Positions 1 to 9,753 of a DNA stretch of 64,000 nt are shown one piece after another. The translations under genes and the position numbers were made by a program. The notes under the pieces were generated by a model, which was not told where the DNA came from, made no database searches, and saw only the letters and a program-made list of their open reading frames with translations. The first letter of the stretch is position 1. Every line of letters starts with the position of its first letter. Source of the DNA: JAFDVJ01 sp964487505 (GTDB taxonomy: Bacteria; Acidobacteriota; Blastocatellia; Pyrinomonadales; Pyrinomonadaceae); assembly GCA_964487505.1 (NCBI GenBank), contig CAZARD010000004.1, forward strand, positions 1 to 64,000, read 5' to 3'.

Positions 1-2
1 TC

Positions 3-80
3 AACCTGACGTTCGTCGTCAAGGACGAAGTCGTCACCGACGTCGTCAAACGGCTTCACGATGAATTTTTTGGGGCTTGA
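3..80 (+). CDS. lysC: Aspartate kinase, C-terminal fragment
   Basis: Only the last 25 codons lie in the window. The frame reads NLTFVVKDEVVTDVVKRLHD and ends EFFGA before TGA. This matches the end of the second ACT domain of aspartokinases, where a short beta strand (sFVV) leads into a helix ending LHEEFF. The enzyme phosphorylates aspartate as the first step to lysine, threonine and methionine. The gene is truncated by the window edge, so nothing can be said about its catalytic part. The identification rests on this short tail alone. Confidence 0.7.
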   Translation, partial: NLTFVVKDEVVTDVVKRLHDEFFGA

Positions 81-91
81 GAAGGAAAAGG

Positions 92-403
92 ATGGGAATT
101 GTAAAGAACAGTATCAAACGCCGGCCGTCACATCCGGGTGAGATGCTCCGGGAAGATTTTCTGCCGGATTATGGACTGACTGTGAGCGGACTCGCGGATG
201 CAATCGGGGTGTCACGGCAGACGGTAAACGAATTGCTGCGTGAAAGACGTTCGGTGAGTCCGGAAATGGCGTTGCGTCTGTCACGCCTTTTTGGGAACAG
301 TCCCGAATTTTGGCTGAACGCGTAGCGTGCCGTCGACCTTTGGGAAGCCAACGAGGCGATCGGAAGTGACGTCGAGAGAATTCAACCGCTTTTGGCGGCG
401 TAA
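92..403 (+). pseudogene. HigA-type antitoxin gene interrupted by an amber codon
   Basis: The product starts MGIVKNSIKRRPSHPGEML and has the HigA/VapI helix-turn-helix (LADAIGVSRQTVNELL, about residues 31-46), then SPEMALRLSRLFGNSPEFWLNA. There the frame meets TAG at 323-325. Reading on in frame gives RAVDLWEANEAIGSDVERI and a natural TAA at 401-403, which is the usual HigA C-terminus (family members read FWLNxQxxxDLW). The stop therefore looks like a CAG-to-TAG change. A TTG at 77 is an alternative start, overlapping the lysC stop. Antitoxins of this family repress their own promoter and neutralise a HigB RNase, but no higB is visible upstream. The 77-residue product keeps the whole DNA-binding domain and might still repress. 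Confidence 0.7.
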
Positions 404-865
404 ATGCCAGATCCGATTTCCGGACTTTCGACGCGTCATCTGAATCTAATTCCGGAACAATTTACTTTGGCTCGTATTATGTATCTCGATTTGTTCACCC
501 CTGCGCTTATTGCCCTGCTGCAAGATTGGTTGGCAGAATCGGGGAGCATTTTTGTTCATTTGGAAATGCCACATAGTGGCGGAGCCGGTCACTCATCATC
601 AGTCAATTCTTTGGAACAACTGAAGAAACTCATTTCGACCCAAACTCATCCCGAAATTGAGTTCTTTATCTTCAAAACCGCGCCGCAGACGGAAGATGAA
701 TTGGATCGCAGATTACAGCCAGAGTGGATTTACCGAAATACAGAAGAGGCACTGTATTTGGGGGTCAAAAAGAACCGTATTTATTATGAAGAATTCTCCA
801 GTCACCCCGGGAAGTATAACTCTGCGATCGTTAACTGGCGAAGAAGCGAAACCGACGACAAGTAA
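404..865 (+). CDS. Hypothetical protein, 153 aa
   Basis: I do not recognise this protein. It has no signal peptide and no membrane segment. It contains a leucine-rich helix (YLDLFTPALIALLQDWLAES), a mixed alpha/beta middle and a tyrosine-rich end (NRIYYEEFSSHPGKYNSAIV). ATG at 404 directly abuts the TAA of the interrupted higA frame, with only a weak GGCGG ahead, so translational coupling to the antitoxin reading frame is possible. ATG at 479 is an alternative start. Its base composition looks more AT-rich than the housekeeping genes to the right, in keeping with an accessory gene. It could be a passenger of the toxin-antitoxin patch. Confidence 0.5.
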   Translation: MPDPISGLSTRHLNLIPEQFTLARIMYLDLFTPALIALLQDWLAESGSIFVHLEMPHSGGAGHSSSVNSLEQLKKLISTQTHPEIEFFIFKTAPQTEDELDRRLQPEWIYRNTEEALYLGVKKNRIYYEEFSSHPGKYNSAIVNWRRSETDDK

Positions 866-909
866 CAACATGCAAACCTCTTCTTGAAGCGTGGTTTTGA
901 ATTGGAATC

Positions 910-1389
910 CTACGCAACAAGCTTCCTCTTTCGAATAGCTTTCTCGGGAATCTCACCTTTCCGCGGCCGGCCGCCTTTTGCGCCGTTGAGCCGCGCCGCT
1001 TTTGACTTTGCCTCGGTTGAGACGCGTCCGCCTTTGCGTCCGAGTTCGGCCATCCACGTCTTGGTGCCGAAAATACCGTTCAACAGCCCGACCAGCCGAT
1101 AATGCGCGTCGAGATCTTCCCAGTGAATCGCGGTGCCTTGCGTGGTGATCGATACCTTCGCGATTTCGTCGGCTGAAGCTGATTGAAGCTCGCGAATAAA
1201 GTGCGGCGGGAAGCCGAACACGCACTCGTTCGTTAGTTCTATCACGATAAGGTTCCGTTCCGGGTCGAAGACCGCGCTCGACGCTCTTGCCGCCGAGTCG
1301 AGGAATTTCTGTCCGCGCTTCGTGGCCGATTCCAAACTCTTTGAAACCGCTTCGTCAGAAAATGTCCATTTAGAGATCTTCTTGTCCAT
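910..1389 (-). CDS. DUF2442 domain protein, putative antitoxin partner
   Basis: The 159-residue product carries a DUF2442-like core (FDPERNLIVIELTNECVFGFPPHFIRELQSAS, roughly residues 40-75; then ITTQGTAIHWEDLDAHYRLVGLLNGIFG). A basic tail rich in GRKGGR, KGGRPRKG and KRK resembles a DNA-binding AT-hook-like segment. ATG at 1389 lies inside the 3' end of the DUF4160 gene (20-bp overlap), so the two are co-translated. DUF4160 and DUF2442 genes commonly occur as adjacent pairs and have been proposed as a toxin-antitoxin module. Here the DNA-binding-like tail suggests that this is the regulatory member. Function is inferred from pairing only. Confidence 0.7.
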   Translation of the reverse strand: MDKKISKWTFSDEAVSKSLESATKRGQKFLDSAARASSAVFDPERNLIVIELTNECVFGFPPHFIRELQSASADEIAKVSITTQGTAIHWEDLDAHYRLVGLLNGIFGTKTWMAELGRKGGRVSTEAKSKAARLNGAKGGRPRKGEIPEKAIRKRKLVA

Positions 1390-1624
1390 GAATAGTCTTC
1401 CACGCCGCAAGAAAGTGCTCTTGCAGTTCGTAGCAAATCCTGAGCGCGCGCAAGGCGTCCCTCGTCCTCATTCCCCGGTTCTCCCGAAAATCGGGCGGTT
1501 CATCTTCGTTGCCGAGTTCGATCACCACTTCTTCACCAGCCTTCATGACGTGTATATGTGAAGGCATATGGTCATCCGGATAAATAATGAACCTGAACCC
1601 CTCCTGCTCCCAAACCTTCGGCAT
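1370..1624 (-). CDS. DUF4160 domain protein, putative toxin partner
   Basis: The 84-residue protein begins MPKVWEQEGFRFIIYPDDHM and continues PSHIHVMKAGEEVVIELGNE. The DHMPSHIHV motif and short length are the signature of DUF4160 proteins. It ends with a helix (LRALRICYELQEHFLAAWKTI). The gene is first in a two-gene minus-strand operon with the DUF2442 protein, and their reading frames overlap by 20 bp. Family proteins sit beside DUF2442 genes in many genomes and are suspected toxins, but the activity is unknown. A perfect 7-bp dyad about 30 bp upstream of the start could be the operator of the pair. Confidence 0.75.
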   Translation of the reverse strand: MPKVWEQEGFRFIIYPDDHMPSHIHVMKAGEEVVIELGNEDEPPDFRENRGMRTRDALRALRICYELQEHFLAAWKTIHGQEDL

Positions 1625-1653
1625 TCAGTCCCCATTTTTCTAACGTGAGATTA

Positions 1654-1671
1654 AACCCAACAGCTTGGGTT
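1654..1671. promoter_or_regulatory. Inverted repeat upstream of the DUF4160/DUF2442 operon
   Basis: AACCCAA-CAGC-TTGGGTT forms a perfect 7-bp dyad 30 bp before the DUF4160 start codon. It sits in the only gap between two divergent transcription units. Autoregulation through an upstream palindrome is usual for toxin-antitoxin operons, so this is a reasonable operator. A short terminator-like hairpin is the alternative, but there is no clean T-run beside it. Confidence 0.4.
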
Positions 1672-1757
1672 ATTAATTAAGAGTATATGGCTGAGCGAGC
1701 GGTTTGTAAATGGCGGTATGGGCGTTCGAACGCAGAAAAATTCCTTCTCAAATATCG

Positions 1758-1786
1758 TTGTTCGTCGACCTGTATTCGTGTAGAAT
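1758..1786 (+). promoter_or_regulatory. Sigma70-like promoter for a 55-aa ORF
   Basis: TTGTTC (1758-1763) and TAGAAT (1781-1786) are separated by exactly 17 bp. The predicted start of transcription lies near 1792, just ahead of a perfect Shine-Dalgarno AAAGGAGG at 1795-1802. The arrangement makes the following short reading frame credible. Confidence 0.5.
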
Positions 1787-1807
1787 TTTCCGCAAAAGGA
1801 GGCTTCA

Positions 1808-1975
1808 ATGACAACCCTTACAGGAAAAACTAAAGCATCACTCACAAATCGCCCCGGAGCCTTGTATTTGAATTCCAAACTTGATGAATCGGAAAAGCTC
1901 ATTCGAGACCCGCGTCTGATATCAAGCGATACAATTGACCAAATTTACGGGAACTCGTATGTCGGGAAAGTGTAA
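1808..1975 (+). CDS. Small protein, 55 aa, unknown
   Basis: ATG at 1808 follows AAAGGAGG by 5 nt, one of the best ribosome sites in the window, and a plausible promoter lies 22 bp upstream of the start codon. The product starts MTTLTGKTKASLTNRPGALY and ends DQIYGNSYVGKV. It has no signal peptide, cysteines or membrane segment. Both ends are polar. I do not recognise a family. The next gene begins 42 bp downstream on the same strand, so they may be co-transcribed. Confidence 0.5.
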   Translation: MTTLTGKTKASLTNRPGALYLNSKLDESEKLIRDPRLISSDTIDQIYGNSYVGKV

Positions 1976-2017
1976 CCTCATTCATTTTCAGAATAGCTTC
2001 TCGCGGAAATTGTGGAG

Positions 2018-2464
2018 ATGGAACTTAAGTTTGCGCCGTTTTCATTTGGTTGCGCTTGCGGCCGGAGAATCATTGTCAATACGCATGAGCGCGATTTGAC
2101 GACGATTTGTCCCGACTGCGGCGAATCATTTGGCGTCTTCGGAGGCGCTCCTGATTTGTCATCGCTTCCTGGGCCCGACGCATCGCTTGCGGAGATGATC
2201 GGGTTTTCAAACGCGTACAATCCTTTGCCGCATTTGCGGCGCGAGCATGGCAATGCGGCTGCCGACGCGTTGATCGATGAGATTCGTGGGCGGTTCGTCA
2301 GCGCATTCAGAAACGGCGAACCGACGCCGGGAACGGTTGATGAGATCCTGATCGCTATGGCATATGACTCGGCAATTTTCCCGATGCTGGGCATTTCGGA
2401 AGAGAATGCATCGCGTCTGATGCGCTGGTTCATCGAGGGCATCCGAGACTCTGCCGATCGCTAG
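2018..2464 (+). CDS. Zinc-ribbon-like hypothetical protein
   Basis: The protein (148 aa from ATG 2018, or 150 aa from GTG 2012) has an N-terminal pair of cysteine motifs, CACG and CPDCGE, about 20 residues apart, which would fit a zinc ribbon. The rest is helical (SLAEMIGFSNAYNPLPHLRR, then NAAADALIDEIRGRFVSAF) and soluble. No catalytic motif is seen. It lies between the 55-aa small protein and a secreted protein, all on plus, but the 78-bp gap after it and the strong ribosome site of the next gene give no proof of an operon. Function unknown. Confidence 0.55.
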   Translation: MELKFAPFSFGCACGRRIIVNTHERDLTTICPDCGESFGVFGGAPDLSSLPGPDASLAEMIGFSNAYNPLPHLRREHGNAAADALIDEIRGRFVSAFRNGEPTPGTVDEILIAMAYDSAIFPMLGISEENASRLMRWFIEGIRDSADR

Positions 2465-2542
2465 GCCAATGTTCGCGGCCGAACGAGCGCAAAACACCGG
2501 TCTTTCAACCGTTCTATGATCGATAGACTGATGGAGGTCTCG

Positions 2543-3151
2543 ATGAATAGATTGATTATTCTTGCGGCGATCATACTCTGCACCGTGACGGCGTCCGCCT
2601 ACGGACAGGCTTGCGGCGGATCGGTCCGCTCGCTCCAGCTCGAATTCCCCGCAGACGTCAAAACCGTTCCCGTGGCGAATTACAACCTTTATTACGTGCT
2701 CCCGGCGGGCGCAAAACCTGAAGATCTCGGAGATGAGAAGCTTTCAGCGCATGTTTCGGAGTTCTATTACGGCGATCCGAAACGCGGCGAACGCTACTTT
2801 TGGTTCGGATTCGACGACCGCGCTCCGTTGCTCGTAGTTTCTGCGGACCGTGCCGAAAAGTTCATCAAGGAATACAAAGAGGAAGATCACAGCAATTTGT
2901 TCCGCACTCCGGAGTCATGGCGCCGGCATCATCAATCGCAATTGGCGGGCGCCTTCAAGAACGGCCGCATTGACCTCAAAACAACCGAAACCGACGACAC
3001 GCCGTTTCTGATGCGGATCACCGCCGATGGCTATGAGCCGCTCTATTTTCTGAGCGCGTTTCTCGGCGGCTGCCATTACCGACCATCGGACGGATCGATG
3101 GTCGTGCAGACAATCAAGATGAAACGGGCGATTTCGAAAAATCTTTTTTGA
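2543..3151 (+). CDS. Secreted hypothetical protein, 202 aa
   Basis: ATG at 2543 is chosen because GGAGG at 2533-2537 sits 5 nt ahead; an earlier in-frame ATG at 2516 lacks this. The product starts with a signal peptide (MNRLIILAAIILCTVTASAYG, cut before QACGG). The mature part is about 180 residues with a predicted beta-rich body (YYVLPAGAKPEDLGDEKLS, YYGDPKRGERYFWFGFDDRA) and two cysteines, one just after the cleavage site and one near the end (GGCHYRP), which could pair after export. No family was recognised. Confidence 0.6.
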   Translation: MNRLIILAAIILCTVTASAYGQACGGSVRSLQLEFPADVKTVPVANYNLYYVLPAGAKPEDLGDEKLSAHVSEFYYGDPKRGERYFWFGFDDRAPLLVVSADRAEKFIKEYKEEDHSNLFRTPESWRRHHQSQLAGAFKNGRIDLKTTETDDTPFLMRITADGYEPLYFLSAFLGGCHYRPSDGSMVVQTIKMKRAISKNLF

Positions 3152-3381
3152 ACCGGTGAACGGCTGGCGAAACAGTAGGCTTCGACACAGATCATCATCA
3201 AATTTCGGCTTTCCGGCGATTCTGCCGGTATCATTGCCGCTAGTTCAAATCGAATAAAGCTAAATTTCAGTTGAGTTTAGCTCTGATGTTGGAGTCGACT
3301 ATTGCCGATATGATTTCCGGTATTTCGCGACGTTTGGCATCGGCGAGTTTGGTTCTTCTTCGATTCGTGGACCAAACGGCA

Positions 3382-3387
3382 TATTAT
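3382..3387 (+). promoter_or_regulatory. -10 box of a probable leaderless transcript (M1 aminopeptidase)
   Basis: TATTAT ends 7 nt before the ATG at 3395, so transcription would begin at or one base before the start codon. No Shine-Dalgarno is present. The same box-to-ATG distance is seen before the ridA gene at 11125 and the menC-like gene at 18348. A -35 box is not obvious. Confidence 0.45.
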
Positions 3388-3394
3388 GTTCACG

Positions 3395-6241
3395 ATGAAG
3401 AAATATCTTGTGGCGTTGTTGTTGTCGATCGTTGGCCTGATCGGTTTGGTGAACGCGCAGCAGCCGGCGATCGAACCTGGTGTGCCGTTGGCATTGGCGA
3501 AATGGCGGGCGGCAAATTATTCGAACGTGCGTTACAAGCTCGACATTGCGCTCGAGAAGGGTGCGCCGTTGATGAAAGGCAAGGTCGAGATCAGCGTTGA
3601 CATCACCGAAGAGGGTGCGAAATATCCGCTTGTGCTTGATTGGCGGACGACGCCGTTTGCGAACGACAAGGATCAGCCGTACGCGACGGTGCTGGAAGTG
3701 AACGGCCTTTCGCGCGAATCGCGCGATGCAAGCGGGACGCTTGCGCTCCAGTCAGTTTCGCTCCAGTCCGAACACCTGGTGATCCCGAACGGGCTGCTCA
3801 GATACGGGACGAACACGATCAAGATCGAGTTCGCATCGCCGATCAAGACGAGCGGTGCGGCCGTGACGCGCTATATCGACAAGCAGGACGGCGGCGAGTA
3901 CATCTATTCACTGTTCGTTCCGTCAGACGCGAGCATGGCCTTTCCGGTTTTCGATCAACCGGACCTCAAAGCTCGATTCCGACTGACCTTGACGGCACCG
4001 AGAGAATGGTCAACAGTTACGAATACCAATCTTTATCGTGGAGACTCGCAAACGCCGGGAAGTTACACCCAAGGTTTCAACTGGACCGATCCGATTTCGA
4101 CATATGTTTTCGCCTTTGCGGCAGGTGATTTTGCGGCAGTTTCCCCAGACTTCCCGAACGAACGGAACCTGGGACTAGGAGGCAGCCCGGATAAGAGCTC
4201 AAAACCAATTGCCAAGAAGGAACTCGCAAGCCGAATCTTCGTTCGAAGATCGCAGATCAAAAAACTGGAACCTCACATTCAAGAAGTTTTCCGTCTCAAT
4301 CGCGAAGCGGTCAAATATCTTGAAGACTACTTCGATTACAAGTTCCCGTTTCCGAAATACGATCTTGTCCTGATTCCCGAATTTCCGTTCGGCGGTATGG
4401 AGCACGCCGGCGCGACATTTTTGCGCGAATCATCGGTGATCTTTCCGTCTGAGCCGACCAAAAACGATCTCGTCGCGCGCGCGAGCGTGATCTTTCACGA
4501 GGCCGCGCACCAGTGGTTCGGCGACACGGTAACGATGAAATGGTTCGACGATCTCTGGTTGAAGGAAGGCTTCGCGACGTTCATGGCATACAAGGCGATG
4601 GCGCGGGTTTTGCCCGAATATAATTCGTGGAAGATCTTCTACGAGCGAACCAAACAGGGCGCTTACCAGACCGATTCGACTAAGGGGACGACGCCGATCT
4701 ATCAGGAGATCAGCAATCTGAGCGCGGCAAAGTCGGCTTACGGCGCGATCGTTTACAACAAGGCCCCGGCGTTTCTGAAACAGGCAGAGTTTTATTTGGG
4801 CGAGGAAGTATTCAAAAACGCCGTTCGCCGATTTCTAAGAAAGCACGAGTTCGGAAACGCGACCTGGTCGGATCTGGTCGCCGAATTTGAAGCCGCTTCG
4901 GGCAGCGATTTCAAGGAAACGCGCGGGATCAGCGTTCCCGAATGGGCGCAGAATTGGGTGTTGCAACGGAGTCTTCCGATCGTTCGGATCCGAATCGGAG
5001 AAGTCCGCGCGTATCGTCCACGCTACGAGATCGGTCGTACCGGCGGCGGTCTTCACGATACTCAGGAAACCTATACGTTTGAACAAACCGATGCGATCGG
5101 CGAGGGAAAGCTCTGGAACTTCAAGACACGTGTTCTGATTCGTTACGCGCGTCACGACGAGAAGAAGGAAGTTTCGGTCTCAAAGGAAAAAGGCGTCCCG
5201 TTTGCATCGTATTGGGTCATCACACTTGGACGGCTCAATCCGTCGGTCGAAACGCCGTTGATGATCTTTCCCAATCTTGAGGATTTCGGTTACGGTATCT
5301 TCCTGCTCGATGATCGCAGCCGCGCCTATGTGTTGAAGAACATCCAGTCGGAAAAGGACGATTTCCTGCGGGCGATGATGTGGGGCGCGCTTTGGGATTC
5401 GGTGCGCGAGGGCGATCTTGATCCCCGTGATTATGTGAACCTCGTCGCGAAGAACATCGCGGTCGAGACCGACGAATCGACGATCCAGACGCTGTTCGGC
5501 CGTGTCGGAACTGCTTTGAACTACTACATCTCGGACAATCCGACGTCTCAGTTAAAGATCCAGGATCTAAGATCCAAGATCGAAACGGTTCTGCTTGATC
5601 GATTGGCGAAGGCGACGACAATGGGACAGCGGATCACGTATTATCGAGCGTTCCTCAACCTCGGCTCGAGCGCGAACGCGCGAAAGGTACTGAAAGAGAT
5701 CTTGGCGGGAAGATCGACCGTCGCAAGGTTCGAGCTGCGAACGAAAGACAAATTCGACATCGTGACGCGGCTCATCGTCCTTGACGATCCGGAAGCGCTG
5801 AAATTGCTCGGCGAACTTGAAAAAACGGAAACGTCGGATGACGCGCGCCGTTACGCGTACGCGGCGCGGGCGGGCATCGGCACGGCTGAGAGCAAGGGGA
5901 AGTACTGGAACGATTTCGTGAACAACAAAGAGATTTCCGAGAGCTGGATCGAGGGGGCGTTTGCCGTCTTCAACAACCCGCGGCATACCGATCTGACGGC
6001 GCCGTACCTCGAACGCGCGCTTGCCGAATTGCCGAACCTGAAGCGCAACCGGAAGATCTTCTTCGTCAACGGCTGGCTCGGATCGTTCATCGGCGGCCAG
6101 CGCGACGAAAGGGCACTCGCGACGGTAAATCGATTTCTTGATAACACTCCGGGTCTCGACAAGGATCTGCGCTTGAAGATCCTTGAGAATTCGGACCTGT
6201 TGGAGAGGTCGGTAAAGATCCGCACGAAGTTCGGCAAATAG
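3395..6241 (+). CDS. M1 family zinc aminopeptidase, exported
   Basis: The 948-residue protein has a signal peptide (MKKYLVALLLSIVGLIGLVN, cut before AQQP) and the M1 fold: an N-terminal beta saddle, the exopeptidase motif in the form GGMEHAG, and HEAAHQWFGD followed by WLKEGFA. Zinc ligands are H368, H372 and E391 with E369 catalytic, which is the HExxH-x18-E pattern. A long helical C-terminal region follows. It would remove N-terminal residues from peptides in the periplasm or at the surface. The GAMEN motif of most family members is altered to GGMEH, as in several exported M1 enzymes. ATG 3395 is preferred over ATG 3386 because of the -10 box spacing. A heptamer tandem repeat lies inside the C-terminal half. 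It stands alone as a transcription unit. Confidence 0.92.
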   Translation: MKKYLVALLLSIVGLIGLVNAQQPAIEPGVPLALAKWRAANYSNVRYKLDIALEKGAPLMKGKVEISVDITEEGAKYPLVLDWRTTPFANDKDQPYATVLEVNGLSRESRDASGTLALQSVSLQSEHLVIPNGLLRYGTNTIKIEFASPIKTSGAAVTRYIDKQDGGEYIYSLFVPSDASMAFPVFDQPDLKARFRLTLTAPREWSTVTNTNLYRGDSQTPGSYTQGFNWTDPISTYVFAFAAGDFAAVSPDFPNERNLGLGGSPDKSSKPIAKKELASRIFVRRSQIKKLEPHIQEVFRLNREAVKYLEDYFDYKFPFPKYDLVLIPEFPFGGMEHAGATFLRESSVIFPSEPTKNDLVARASVIFHEAAHQWFGDTVTMKWFDDLWLKEGFATFMAYKAMARVLPEYNSWKIFYERTKQGAYQTDSTKGTTPIYQEISNLSAAKSAYGAIVYNKAPAFLKQAEFYLGEEVFKNAVRRFLRKHEFGNATWSDLVAEFEAASGSDFKETRGISVPEWAQNWVLQRSLPIVRIRIGEVRAYRPRYEIGRTGGGLHDTQETYTFEQTDAIGEGKLWNFKTRVLIRYARHDEKKEVSVSKEKGVPFASYWVITLGRLNPSVETPLMIFPNLEDFGYGIFLLDDRSRAYVLKNIQSEKDDFLRAMMWGALWDSVREGDLDPRDYVNLVAKNIAVETDESTIQTLFGRVGTALNYYISDNPTSQLKIQDLRSKIETVLLDRLAKATTMGQRITYYRAFLNLGSSANARKVLKEILAGRSTVARFELRTKDKFDIVTRLIVLDDPEALKLLGELEKTETSDDARRYAYAARAGIGTAESKGKYWNDFVNNKEISESWIEGAFAVFNNPRHTDLTAPYLERALAELPNLKRNRKIFFVNGWLGSFIGGQRDERALATVNRFLDNTPGLDKDLRLKILENSDLLERSVKIRTKFGK
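5557..5581 (+). repeat. Heptamer tandem repeat inside the aminopeptidase gene
   Basis: The unit GATCYAR occurs three times in a row (GATCCAG, GATCTAA, GATCCAA) followed by a further GATC. It encodes part of the segment QLKIQDLRSKIET in the helical C-terminal region. A change in copy number would shift the reading frame, because 7 is not a multiple of 3. Confidence 0.6.
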
Positions 6242-6366
6242 ATCTTAAGGCCGAGTTTTGTCGCCCGGACCAGAATCGTTCGCGCGGGGCTCAATTTGGG
6301 TCCTCGCGTTTTCTGAAGCTAATTCTTCGGCGTCAGACACAGCTTCGTAGTTCTCATCCAAGCAAT

Positions 6367-6384
6367 CTTGACAGAAAAGTAAAG
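6367..6384. promoter_or_regulatory. Promoter and candidate Rrf2 operator of the rrf2-sufB unit
   Basis: The near-dyad CTTGAC-AGAAAA-GTAAAG overlaps a perfect -35 box TTGACA (6368-6373). The -10 would fall at about 6391-6396 (GATTCT, weak). The 18-bp word is identical at 16 positions to CTTGAC-AAAAAA-GTCAAG at 9568-9585. Rrf2-family regulators often bind dyads of the form TTGAC-n6-GTCAA at their own promoters, so this is a likely site for the regulator encoded 58 bp downstream. Confidence 0.5.
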
Positions 6385-6441
6385 ATTTGAGATTCTAGCA
6401 ATTGCTCAAGCGGGTCATTTTCTGAAATTGGTTAGGGTGTA

Positions 6442-6933
6442 ATGAAGATTTCGGCACAGGAAGAATACGGTTTGCGGTGCTTGCTCCAGCTCGCTTTCTT
6501 GAATGAGGGCGAGAGCCTGACGCTACCGCAAATTGCCGAGCGAGAGGGAATCTCGACCGCGAACGCGGGAAAGTTGATGTGGATCCTGAACAAGGCCGGA
6601 TTCGTTCAGGCGACGCGCGGCACCAAAGGCGGTTACTCGCTCGCCCGTCCGGCAAGCGACATCTATCTCAACCAAGTGATCAAGGTGCTTGAAGAAGATG
6701 AGATCAACGCCCACTGCGAAAGCTACAAGGGTGTTTTGGAAAACTGCGTCCACAAGGGTGATTGCGGGATCAGGCCGGTGATCCTCGGACTTCACGAGAT
6801 CGTCCAGAACGCGCTCTCGCGGATCACGCTTCAGCAACTCGTCGGAAGCGAAGCGAACGTCGATGCGATGTTCCACCAGATCCAGGGGATTCACCGGACG
6901 CTTCAGTCGCACGTTAACGGACACAAGCATTAA
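6442..6933 (+). CDS. Rrf2 family Fe-S-sensing transcriptional regulator
   Basis: The 163-residue protein has the Rrf2 winged helix (MKISAQEEYGLRCLLQLAF; then LPQIAEREGISTANAGKLMW) with the wing RGTKGGYSLARPA. Three cysteines, C92, C102 and C108, spaced x9 and x5, sit where IscR-type regulators hold an iron-sulfur cluster. Placement 5 bp before sufB indicates that it controls Fe-S cluster assembly, probably repressing it when clusters are plentiful. This is inferred from family and context. The protein ends with a helix and a short His-rich tail (VNGHKH). A dyad resembling an Rrf2 operator overlaps its promoter. Confidence 0.9.
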   Translation: MKISAQEEYGLRCLLQLAFLNEGESLTLPQIAEREGISTANAGKLMWILNKAGFVQATRGTKGGYSLARPASDIYLNQVIKVLEEDEINAHCESYKGVLENCVHKGDCGIRPVILGLHEIVQNALSRITLQQLVGSEANVDAMFHQIQGIHRTLQSHVNGHKH

Positions 6934-6938
6934 GAGTT

Positions 6939-9467
<2,529 letters not shown>

Positions 9468-9477
9468 TCAGGCTCTC

Positions 9478-9537
9478 GGGCGCCGGCATCTGAAAATGGC
9501 GGCGCCCGCTCGAACGAACAAGGGCAGGTCTTTTTTT
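9478..9537 (+). terminator. Possible terminator after sufB
   Basis: GGGCGCCG (9478-9485) pairs with the CGGCGCCC region ending at 9507, 10 bp after the sufB stop. The only T-run (seven T at 9531-9537) comes 23 nt after the stem, so intrinsic termination is uncertain. It marks the likely end of the rrf2-sufB unit. Confidence 0.35.
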
Positions 9538-9567
9538 GGTTCTTTGAAAACTCAGCTCGTTTCTTAT

Positions 9568-9597
9568 CTTGACAAAAAAGTCAAGTTTTTGTTAGTT
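9568..9597 (+). promoter_or_regulatory. Promoter with perfect dyad upstream of the manganese riboswitch
   Basis: CTTGAC-AAAAAA-GTCAAG (9568-9585) is a perfect 6-6-6 dyad overlapping a consensus -35 box TTGACA (9569-9574). A weak -10 (TTAGTT or TAGTTT) lies 17-18 bp downstream, putting the transcript start near 9604, just before the aptamer. The dyad matches the one at the rrf2-suf promoter at 16 of 18 positions. A short hairpin-plus-T terminator is an alternative reading, since TTTTT follows the dyad. Confidence 0.5.
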
Positions 9598-9607
9598 TCG
9601 GATTTGT

Positions 9608-9692
9608 GAAAGGGGAGTAGATCGCCCGCGAGGCTTGGAAGATCGTCAATACGGCACTTGCCCGGTCTTTCAGTTAAGTATCAAGACCTTTC
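9608..9692 (+). ncRNA. yybP-ykoY (manganese-sensing) riboswitch aptamer
   Basis: The leader contains the two most conserved blocks of this class: GGGGAGTAG at 9612-9620 (loop L1) and GTCAATACG at 9644-9652 (loop L3), followed by a small hairpin GGC-ACTT-GCC and CCGG. The basal helix is GAAAGG (9608-9613) with CCTTTC (9687-9692). An inner stem pairs GGAAGATC with GGTCTTTC. The 3' strand of the basal helix is also the 5' arm of a terminator, so ligand binding would block termination. Members of this class bind Mn2+ and usually switch on manganese export genes. Here the gene downstream is a DUF2490 outer-membrane protein, which is unusual. Confidence 0.82.
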
Positions 9693-9733
9693 GCAGATTT
9701 GTCGAGATCGATGAACTCTGCGAAAGGTCTTTT
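9683..9733 (+). terminator. Riboswitch expression-platform terminator
   Basis: AAGACCTTTCGCAGA (9683-9697) and TCTGCGAAAGGTCTT (9717-9731) form a perfect 15-bp stem with a 19-nt loop, followed by TTTT, CC and TTT. The 5' arm shares CCTTTC with the basal helix of the aptamer, so the two structures exclude each other. This predicts termination without ligand and read-through with Mn2+. Confidence 0.75.
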
Positions 9734-9753
9734 CCTTTGCAGTACCGAAACCG

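Noticed and set aside
323..325. Read-through of TAG in higA as pyrrolysine or by programmed recoding
   Set aside because: No pyl genes or recoding signal are visible; a simple nonsense change explains it.
9664..9688. GGTCTT/AAGACC as a classical antiterminator that would make the riboswitch an OFF switch
   Set aside because: The aptamer layout uses GGTCTTTC in an inner stem with GGAAGATC, and CCTTTC in the basal helix with GAAAGG, which is the known arrangement and predicts an ON switch.
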